A stretch of 64,000 bases of DNA, taken from contig CBDIDG010000004.1 in NCBI GenBank assembly GCA_965277615.1, positions 124,001 through 188,000 on the forward strand, given 5' to 3'. This stretch comes from Bog-532 sp965277615 (GTDB lineage Bacteria > Actinomycetota > Actinomycetes > Streptosporangiales > Streptosporangiaceae). Below are positions 8,394 to 14,515 of the stretch, in pieces. The position numbers were made by a program, and so were the translations under genes. The first letter of the stretch is position 1, and each line of letters begins with the position of its first letter. The notes under the pieces were generated by a model. That model saw only the letters and a list, made by a program, of their open reading frames with translations. It ran no database searches and was not told the origin of the DNA.

Positions 8394-8978
8394 GTGCCGG
8401 ATCGGTCACGCGAGGATCGGCTCGACGGCGAGCTGAACATCTGCATCATGGACGCCCTGGCCCAGCTCGTGAAGCGAGCTGCGACGCTCGGCCAAGCGCT
8501 CGCTGCGCGGCACGGGCTGTCCATGACCGACCTCGCGGGGCTGCACAAGCTCGAGGAACCGATGACCATGAAGGAACTGGGACAGCGGATGCACTGCGAT
8601 CCCTCGTTCGTGACCATGGTGGCCAACGGCCTCGAGAAGCGTGGTCTGGCGCGGCGGGAGACGTCCGAGCAGGACCGGCGCAGCAAAATGATGCGCCTGA
8701 CCGGCGAAGGTGTCTCACTGCGAGATGAGCTGGAGACCGAACTCGCGACCCGGATGCCGTGGGCGAACGCCCTCGACCTGCGGGAGCGGGAGTGCCTGCT
8801 GGCGATCCTGCAGAAGCTGGCCGCCGCGACGGAGCCGGATGACCAGACGTGCCCAGAGGCAACGGGGCCTGCCTCAGCCGACGAACCCGCCACGACGGCG
8901 CCAGTCACAACAGCGCCAGCCACAACAGCGCCAGCCACGACAGCGGCCAGCTACGACAGCGGGCAGTGTCACGCCTGA
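8394..8978 (+). CDS. MarR family transcriptional regulator
   Basis: 194 residues from a GTG that follows AGGAGG at seven bases. The winged helix-turn-helix covers roughly residues 50-115, with TMKELGQRMHCDPSFVTMVAN as recognition region and RRETSEQDRRSKMMRLTGEG as the wing. The last 40 residues are an unusual Thr/Ala/Pro tail (TTAPVTTAPATTAPATTA) coded by a 15-base tandem repeat at about 8899-8950. MarR proteins are dimeric repressors released by small ligands. The neighbouring DHA2-type efflux pump 125 bases downstream is the obvious target besides itself. Confidence 0.9.
   Translation: MPDRSREDRLDGELNICIMDALAQLVKRAATLGQALAARHGLSMTDLAGLHKLEEPMTMKELGQRMHCDPSFVTMVANGLEKRGLARRETSEQDRRSKMMRLTGEGVSLRDELETELATRMPWANALDLRERECLLAILQKLAAATEPDDQTCPEATGPASADEPATTAPVTTAPATTAPATTAASYDSGQCHA
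8899..8950 (+). repeat. 15-base tandem repeat coding the MarR Thr-Ala-Pro tail
   Basis: About three and a half copies of a unit like ACAGCGCCAGCCACA, each coding Thr-Ala-Pro-Ala/Val-Thr, close to the stop codon of the MarR gene. The unit is in frame, so copy number changes would lengthen or shorten the protein tail without a frameshift. Confidence 0.75.
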
Positions 8979-9103
8979 CTAAGCCACAGCGTCTATAAAT
9001 CGGGGATTTCGCTTCGCATACACCCAGGTGACGGCACATAGGCCGTGGCCTAGATGCACTGCGCCCTTGAGCGAGACTCACGTCTTCAAAGGGAGAAGAA
9101 ACT

Positions 9104-10759
9104 TTGTCCGCAACCTCACGCGATACACCGCCGGCCGGCTCAGTGCCGGATGACCCGGCGACCCTCGCGACCGGAACCGTCGACCAAGCCCAGCCGCGGC
9201 GTAGCGTCCAGGACGCCGCCCAGGACGGCGCGCCGCGGGGGCCGAAGCACCTCGGCCTCGCCTTGGCCGTGATCGCAACCGCCCAGCTCATGGTGGTGCT
9301 GGACGCGACGATCGTGAACGTGGCCCTGCCGCACATCCAGAACGCGCTGCACTTTTCCGGCACCAACCTCGAATGGGTCATCAACGCCTACACGCTGGCG
9401 TTCGGCGGCCTGCTGCTGCTCGGCGGCCGGTCCGGTGACCTGCTTGGCCGGCGCCGCGTCTTCATCTTCGGCGTTCTGCTGTTCTCGCTGGCCTCGCTGG
9501 CCGGCGGATTCGCCACCACCCAGGCCTGGCTGCTCACGGCGCGGGTGGTCCAGGGCATCGGCGGCGCGTTCGCGGCCCCGACCGCGCTGGCGCTGATCGC
9601 CGTCAACTTCCCGGAAGGGCGGGCGCGCAACCGGGCCATGGGCGTGTACGCGGCCATGAGCGTGGCCGGCGGCGCGGTCGGCCTGATCGCCGGCGGCCTG
9701 CTGACCCAGTACGCCTCCTGGCGCTGGGTGCTGTTCGTCAACGTGCCGATCGGCCTGGCCGTCGCGCTCGCGGCGCCGCGGGTGCTCGGCGAGTCCGAAC
9801 GCCGCCGGGGCAAGTTTGACCTGCCCGGCGCCATCACCGGCACGCTGGGCATCACCTCGCTGGTATACGGTCTGTCCAACGCGGCCACCAGCCAGAACGG
9901 CCAGTCCCACTGGGGTGACACCAAGGTCGTGGTCTCGCTGATCGCGTCCGTGGTGCTGCTGGCCGCGTTCGTGTTCATCGAATCCCGCAGCAAGCACGCC
10001 CTGCTCCCGTTCCGGGTGCTGCGCAACCGGAACCGGTCCGGCGCCTACATCATCATGCTGTGCCTGGGCACCGCGATGTTCGGCATGTTCTTCTTCCTGA
10101 CCCTGTTCCTGCAGGAGGTGTGGGGCTACACCGCGCTGGGCTCGGGCATCGCCTACCTGCCGTTCGTGTCGATGATCCTGGTGGCGTCGGCGGTCGCGTC
10201 CCAGCTGGTGGCGCGGATCGGCGCCCGGCCGTTGCTGCTCATCGGCTCGACCTTCGGGGCAGGCGGCCTGTTCTGGCTGTCCCAGGTGACCGAGCACAGC
10301 GACTACGCCAGCGGCCTGCTCGGCGCCATGATGGTCACCGCGTTCGGGTTCGGGCTGATGTTCGTGCCGCTGTCGCTGCTCGCGCTGAGCAAGGTGCGCG
10401 AGGAGGACACCGGGGTGGCCTCCAGCCTGCTCAACACCGGGCAGCAGGTCGGCGGGGCGATCGGCCTGGCCATCCTGGGCACGGTGGCGTGGAGCGCGTT
10501 CGCCAGCAACCTCGGCTCGGCCACGGCCAAGGCCAAGGCGGTGGCGGCCACTGCGGCCCAGGCCGGTCACCCGGTGAGCAAGGCCAACGCGGCGGCCGGG
10601 GCGAAGCAGATCTTCGACCACGCCCTGGCCTACGGCTTCTCGCACGGGTACTACGTGTCGGCCGGGATCGCCGTGCTGGCGCTGATCGTCACCGTGCTGA
10701 TGATCAGAGTCACGCGCGAGGATCTGGCCGGGATCAACCCGATGCAGACCGGTGGGTGA
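9104..10759 (+). CDS. MFS multidrug efflux transporter, DHA2 (14-helix) type
   Basis: 551 residues starting at TTG, with GGGAGAAG a few bases upstream. A soluble N-terminal leader of about 45 residues precedes 14 predicted helices. Motif MVVLDATIVNVALPHIQNAL is the DHA2 motif D1; GGRSGDLLGRRRVF is motif A; VQGIGGAFAAPTALALI and GLIAGGLLTQYASWRWVLFVNVPIG are motifs B and C. These pumps exchange drugs for protons at the inner membrane. It directly follows the MarR gene on the same strand, so control by that repressor is likely. A strong hairpin terminator follows. Confidence 0.93.
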   Translation: MSATSRDTPPAGSVPDDPATLATGTVDQAQPRRSVQDAAQDGAPRGPKHLGLALAVIATAQLMVVLDATIVNVALPHIQNALHFSGTNLEWVINAYTLAFGGLLLLGGRSGDLLGRRRVFIFGVLLFSLASLAGGFATTQAWLLTARVVQGIGGAFAAPTALALIAVNFPEGRARNRAMGVYAAMSVAGGAVGLIAGGLLTQYASWRWVLFVNVPIGLAVALAAPRVLGESERRRGKFDLPGAITGTLGITSLVYGLSNAATSQNGQSHWGDTKVVVSLIASVVLLAAFVFIESRSKHALLPFRVLRNRNRSGAYIIMLCLGTAMFGMFFFLTLFLQEVWGYTALGSGIAYLPFVSMILVASAVASQLVARIGARPLLLIGSTFGAGGLFWLSQVTEHSDYASGLLGAMMVTAFGFGLMFVPLSLLALSKVREEDTGVASSLLNTGQQVGGAIGLAILGTVAWSAFASNLGSATAKAKAVAATAAQAGHPVSKANAAAGAKQIFDHALAYGFSHGYYVSAGIAVLALIVTVLMIRVTREDLAGINPMQTGG

Positions 10760-10796
10760 CACATCGGCTGACTGACTGCCGTGTGGATGCGGCTGG

Positions 10797-10833
10797 ACCG
10801 GGTGGGTGCGCGCGAGGGCGGCACCCACCCGGT
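10797..10833 (+). terminator. Hairpin terminator after the MFS gene
   Basis: A 13-base-pair perfect stem (10797-10809 with 10821-10833, arm ACCGGGTGGGTGC) encloses an 11-base loop and is followed by TTCGTGTTCTGG. It lies 38 bases past the transporter stop and 29 bases before the next gene start. Confidence 0.7.
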
Positions 10834-10861
10834 TCGTGTTCTGGCTTTCTAGACTGGGTCC

Positions 10862-11287
10862 GTGGCATCAACTACTGACCCAGAGGTCAACAACTTCCTC
10901 ACCGCGGGCACGCGGACCGGAAAGTTCGCCTACACCAACTCCGAGGGCCGGGTGCTGGTCGCCCCGATCTGGTACATCGTGGAAGACGGCGACCTGATCT
11001 TCAACACCAACACCGCTACGGTCAAGGGCAAGTTCCTGGCCCGGGAGCGGCGGGTCACGATCTGCGTCGACCTGGAGGAGCCGCCGTACGCGTTCGTCCA
11101 GGTCCAGGGGACGGCCGAGCTGTCCAACGACCCCGAGGAGCTGCTGCGGACCGCGACCGCGATCGCGGCGCGGTACGTGGGGCCGGACCGGGCCGAGTCG
11201 TTCGGCGAGCGCAACGCGGTGCCGGGCGAGCTGGTGGTCCGGGTCCGGCCGACCAAGGTGCTGGCCACCTTCAACGTGATGGGCTGA
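10862..11287 (+). CDS. PPOX-class F420-dependent oxidoreductase-like protein
   Basis: 141 residues, GTG start. The split-barrel flavin-binding fold is shown by KFAYTNSEGRVLVAPIWYIVEDGDLIFNT, then TATVKGKFLARERRVTICVD and the closing VVRVRPTKVLATFNVMG. This matches the pyridoxamine 5'-phosphate oxidase-like family called PPOX class F420-dependent oxidoreductases in actinobacteria, which use deazaflavin F420 on varied small substrates. The substrate is unknown. A cupin gene starts four bases after its stop, so they form an operon. A second member of the family lies at 11876-12295 on the other strand. Confidence 0.88.
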   Translation: MASTTDPEVNNFLTAGTRTGKFAYTNSEGRVLVAPIWYIVEDGDLIFNTNTATVKGKFLARERRVTICVDLEEPPYAFVQVQGTAELSNDPEELLRTATAIAARYVGPDRAESFGERNAVPGELVVRVRPTKVLATFNVMG

Positions 11288-11290
11288 GCC

Positions 11291-11743
11291 GTGGCGGGGC
11301 AGGCCGAGCCGGGCATCGTGGGCCCGGGCGAGGGGCACCAGCTCACCGCGCGCGGCAGCGTGATGGCGTTCAAGGCGGTGGCCGCCCAGACCGGCGGCGA
11401 CTTCTCGCTGATGGAGCGGACGCTGCCGCCCGGTGGCCGGCGCCCGCCCGCGCACCGGCACGTCAACTGCTCCGAGGCGTTCTTTGTGCTGGACGGCCAG
11501 ATCAGCTTCACCCTGGACGGCCAGGACCTGACCGGCGGGCCGGGCGACTTCCTGCTCGTCCCGCGCGGGGCGGCGCACACGTTCGGCAACGCCAGCCCCG
11601 AGCCGGCCCGGCTGCTGGTCCTGCACGCCCCGGCCATGAACGGCTACTTCGAGGAGCTGCACCGGCTGTGGGCCTCCGGCCAGCCCCCGGCGACCGAGCA
11701 GGAGCGCGCGCTGATGGCCCGGTTCGGCATGGAGCCCGCCTGA
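11291..11743 (+). CDS. Cupin domain protein
   Basis: 150 residues, GTG start right behind the F420 protein. A single cupin barrel is seen: motif 1 PPAHRHVNCSEAFFVLDGQISF (metal ligands His, His, Glu) and motif 2 GDFLLVPRGAAHTFGNAS with a further His. The C-terminal helix ends at FGMEPA. Such small cupins may be dioxygenases, isomerases or binding proteins. Tight coupling to the F420 protein suggests a joint metabolic step; the substrate is not readable. Confidence 0.88.
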   Translation: MAGQAEPGIVGPGEGHQLTARGSVMAFKAVAAQTGGDFSLMERTLPPGGRRPPAHRHVNCSEAFFVLDGQISFTLDGQDLTGGPGDFLLVPRGAAHTFGNASPEPARLLVLHAPAMNGYFEELHRLWASGQPPATEQERALMARFGMEPA

Positions 11744-11875
11744 AGTCCGCTGGGCCAGCCCGGCCCAGCCGGATCCGGGGGACGTTGGCGCGGGGCGCGG
11801 CCACGACCGGATGACCTGGGTTCGTTCGCCCGGGGTGAGTTTGTTAAATAATGATGCTGATGGTCAGCCTGAGTT

Positions 11876-12295
11876 TCAGGATGGGGCCCAGGGCCCGACG
11901 CCGCCGACACGCTCGACTGAGTAACGCACGGTGTAGCCGGGCCCGCGCGGGGCGGGAAACTCGGCGTCCGGGCTGACGTAGACCTTGGTCAGGCGATTGA
12001 GCAGGTCCCAGGTGTCGTCGCGGGGCTCGACGGTGGCGCGGGCCCGCAGCACGGCGTACGGGTTCATGAAGACCCCAGGCGCCCGGGGCGCGTCGAACGA
12101 CAGCACGACGCGGGGATCGCGCTCGATGTTGCGCAGCTTGGCGTACCGGGTCATGTGGCCGCTGACGAGATCGTCGCCGTCCAGCCCGACCCAGATGACG
12201 CTCACCTGCGGGCTTCCGTCGGCGTTGATCGTGGTCAGGTGAGCCATGGGGCCGGAGTCGATCAGGTCCCGTAGCTCGGGGGGCAGGCTGCTCAT
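11876..12295 (-). CDS. PPOX-class F420-dependent protein
   Basis: 139 residues starting MSSLPPELRDLIDSGPMAHL. Conserved features are TTINADGSPQVSVIWVGLDGDDLVSGHM, RYAKLRNIERDPRVVLSFDAP and a C-terminal YTVRYSVERVGGVGPW, all typical of the TIGR03618-like F420-binding split barrel. It runs toward the cupin operon (convergent). The tRNA-Asn terminator ends only a few bases upstream of its start, so its promoter must overlap the terminator region or transcription arises by readthrough from the tRNA. Confidence 0.88.
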   Translation of the reverse strand: MSSLPPELRDLIDSGPMAHLTTINADGSPQVSVIWVGLDGDDLVSGHMTRYAKLRNIERDPRVVLSFDAPRAPGVFMNPYAVLRARATVEPRDDTWDLLNRLTKVYVSPDAEFPAPRGPGYTVRYSVERVGGVGPWAPS

Positions 12296-12300
12296 AGCCT

Positions 12301-12342
12301 GATTAAAACAAAACGACCCCGAACCAGACGACGGTTCGGGGT
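12301..12342 (-). terminator. Rho-independent terminator of tRNA-Asn
   Basis: On the minus strand a 10-base-pair stem (arms 12316-12325 and 12333-12342, ACCCCGAACC paired with GGTTCGGGGT) with a seven-base loop is followed by a T-rich tail read as CGTTTTGTTTTAATC. It is the best-formed intrinsic terminator in the window and lies 28 bases past the tRNA 3' end. Confidence 0.88.
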
Positions 12343-12370
12343 GTCCTGGCGGTCGATTTAACCTGTCTTG

Positions 12371-12443
<73 letters not shown>

Positions 12444-12633
12444 TTGCCTGGTATCCAGGGCGCAGCGTGGCCGCTCCCTCGTACCGGTCCCTAAGAGTAG
12501 CGTACCTAGGACGTGCCTGGGCGCAGTGGCGCGGTAACGGCCGGGTGGATTGCCAGCCGGCGGGGTACAGGAATACGGCGCCGGAGAACGGGCACTCAAC
12601 TGAGCACGAGCAAACGGTTAAGGAAGGCGCCAT

Positions 12634-12981
12634 ATGGGGTTCAAATTCACGTTTATTGCTGGCTTCGTCGCCGGGTACGTCGTCGGCGCCGCGGCCGGCC
12701 GGGAGCGTTACGAGCAGATCAAGGGTGTGAGCTCGAAGGTGGCCGGCAACCCGGCCGTGCAGAAGGCCACCGGCACGGTCGGCGCGAAGGCGACCGAGCT
12801 GAGCAAGACGGCCAAGGACAAGGCGGCGGACAAGCTGCCCCGGTTCGCCGCGGCCGCGGTGAGCAAGGCGGGCGGGAACCCGGACAAGATCCCGGGAGTC
12901 GGCGGCCACGTCAACGGGTCATCGGACTACGGCGTCCCCGCCCCGGACACGTACAACCCGCCGCCGGGCACGGCCAGCTAG
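12634..12981 (+). CDS. YtxH-like small membrane-anchored protein
   Basis: 115 residues. The N-terminus (MGFKFTFIAGFVAGYVVGAA) is one membrane helix with GxxxG-type spacing, followed by AGRERYEQIKG, which is the usual continuation in YtxH-type actinobacterial proteins. Residues 35-80 are an Ala/Lys-rich amphipathic helix, and the tail is Pro/Gly-rich. An AAGGAAGG site precedes the ATG. Function is unknown; related proteins are linked to stress. A strong bidirectional terminator separates it from the convergent sigma factor gene. Confidence 0.8.
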   Translation: MGFKFTFIAGFVAGYVVGAAAGRERYEQIKGVSSKVAGNPAVQKATGTVGAKATELSKTAKDKAADKLPRFAAAAVSKAGGNPDKIPGVGGHVNGSSDYGVPAPDTYNPPPGTAS

Positions 12982-12990
12982 GCTCGCCCC

Positions 12991-13042
12991 CAGCACGCAA
13001 CCGCCCCGGTGACCCTGCGGTCACCGGGGCGGTTGCGTGCTG
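12991..13042. terminator. Bidirectional 24-bp hairpin terminator
   Basis: Arms 12991-13014 and 13019-13042 are perfectly complementary (24 pairs, beginning CAGCACGCAACCGCCCCGG) around a CTGC loop. It lies between two convergent genes (YtxH-like and rpoD) and can serve both. No long T tract follows on either side, as is common in GC-rich actinomycetes. Confidence 0.85.
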
Positions 13043-13051
13043 GTGCCTATC

Positions 13052-13100
13052 GTCAGTCCAGGTACTCGCGCAGCTTGTCAGTCCAGGAACTCGCGCAGCA
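13052..13100. repeat. 25-base tandem duplication over the rpoD stop codon
   Basis: Segments 13052-13075 and 13077-13100 match except for an inner T/A difference and the last base. The second is the real end of the sigma factor gene (LREFLD, then TGA). The first is a downstream copy that would read LREYLD and TGA. The housekeeping sigma factors I know end in a similar -YLD, so the downstream copy may be the older end. Confidence 0.85.
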
Positions 13101-14259
13101 TCTGGGCCCGGCTGGGGTGGCGGAGCTTGGCCAGCGTCTTGGACTCGATCTGGCGGATGCGCTCGCGGGTGACCCCGAACTCGCGGCCGACTTCTTCCAG
13201 CGTGCGCGGGTGGCCGTCGGTCAGGCCGAAGCGCAGCTGGATGATGCGCTGCTCGCGGCAGCTCAGGTCGTCCAGCACCCGCTCCAGCTGATCCTGCAGC
13301 ATGATGAACGCGGCCGCCTCGATCGGGACCACCGCGTCGGCGTCCTCGATGAAGTCACCCAGGTCGGACTCCTCTTCCCCGATCGGGGACTGGAGCGACA
13401 CCGGCTCCTGCGCGATCCGCTGGATGTCGGTGACCCGTTCCGGGTCGATGCCCATCTCCGCGGCGATCTCATCCGGGGTGGCCTCACGGCCCAGGTCCTG
13501 GTGCAGCTGACGCTGCACGCGGGCCAGCTTGTTGATCGTCTCGACCATGTGCACCGGCACCCGGATGGTGCGAGCCTGATCGGCGATGGCCCGGGTGATG
13601 GCCTGCCGGATCCACCAGGTCGCGTAGGTGGAGAACTTGTAGCCCCGGGTGTAGTCGAACTTCTCCACCGCCCGGATCAGCCCCAGGTTTCCCTCCTGGA
13701 TCAAGTCCAGGAAAACCAGCCCGCGGCCGATGTAGCGCTTGGCGATCGACACGACCAGGCGCAGGTTGGCCTCGATCAGCCGCTGCTTGGCCCGGTCGCC
13801 CTCGGCCACCAGGAACTGCAGGTCGGCCGCTTCGGCGCCCTCGGGCGGAGAGCTTCCGCGCAGCTTCTCGTCGGCGAACAGGCCCGCCTCGATCGACTTG
13901 GCCAGCTCCACCTCGTCCTCCGCGGTCAGCAGCGGCACGCGGCCGATCTCCCGCAGGTAGATGCGCACCAGGTCGCTGGTGGCGGCGGGCCGGCCAAGAT
14001 CGGTTGCTCCCCCGCGGCGTGGCTCCTCCACCTCCTCTTCCTGCGGTGCGTCGAGGAGTTCGATGCCTTCATCACCCAGCATCCGGACGACCTCGCCCAG
14101 GGCATCGGGTGAGAGTTCGTGCCGGTCGAGGGCGGACGCGACGTCGGCCATAGTCAGGGATCCCCGTTCCCTGCCGAGCGTCACGAGTTGCGTCATCGGT
14201 TCGGCCAGTGACGGGCCGCTAGTCAGTACGCTGAGGCTCACCTGACCAGTGTGCGGCAC
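13078..14259 (-). CDS. rpoD: RNA polymerase principal-type sigma-70 factor
   Basis: 393 residues. Region 1.2 starts at SDLVRIYLREIGRVPLLTAEDEVELAK; region 2 is LIEANLRLVVSIAKRYIGRG to KFSTYATWWIRQAITRAI; region 3 follows; and region 4 ends in the helix-turn-helix TLEEVGREFGVTRERIRQIE. All promoter-contact blocks match RpoD/HrdB factors. The N-terminal part before region 1.2 is about 90 residues, shorter than in Streptomyces HrdB. A neighbouring primase gene on the same strand supports the housekeeping role (macromolecular-synthesis arrangement). An alternative is a HrdA/HrdD-type paralog; the location makes that less likely. The exact N-terminus is uncertain, since an internal ATG (PMTQLVTLGRERG) is possible. 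Confidence 0.92.
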   Translation of the reverse strand: MPHTGQVSLSVLTSGPSLAEPMTQLVTLGRERGSLTMADVASALDRHELSPDALGEVVRMLGDEGIELLDAPQEEEVEEPRRGGATDLGRPAATSDLVRIYLREIGRVPLLTAEDEVELAKSIEAGLFADEKLRGSSPPEGAEAADLQFLVAEGDRAKQRLIEANLRLVVSIAKRYIGRGLVFLDLIQEGNLGLIRAVEKFDYTRGYKFSTYATWWIRQAITRAIADQARTIRVPVHMVETINKLARVQRQLHQDLGREATPDEIAAEMGIDPERVTDIQRIAQEPVSLQSPIGEEESDLGDFIEDADAVVPIEAAAFIMLQDQLERVLDDLSCREQRIIQLRFGLTDGHPRTLEEVGREFGVTRERIRQIESKTLAKLRHPSRAQMLREFLD

Positions 14260-14416
14260 GAACCCCCGGTTACGGGGGGCCTAATTTTGTCACCTTGGCG
14301 GTAGTTTGGGCGGGCGTCGGCTGTCCGTAACATGACCCGGTTGATCACATCGGGTTTACCCGCTGGTTACGTACTGCGGGTTACCGGCCGGCGGTCAGGT
14401 TCCGGGGCAGCGGGCG

Positions 14417-14515
14417 GGGCGCTTTGTTACAAGCCGGCGGCGTGCTTGGTTACAGGCCGGCGGCGTGCATGGGTACAGGCCGGCGGGGCGCTTGGTTACA
14501 GGCCAGCGGCGCGGT
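14417..14515. repeat. 23-base tandem repeat, four copies, spanning the dnaG stop
   Basis: The unit (TTACAGGCCGGCGGCGTGCTTGG in one register) occurs about four times with a few changes between 14427 and 14515. The rightmost copy includes the last codons and TAA of dnaG (AAGL, stop); the other copies continue downstream. Each copy carries the TTACA that reads TGTAA on the coding strand, so the stop itself is repeated. Confidence 0.85.
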
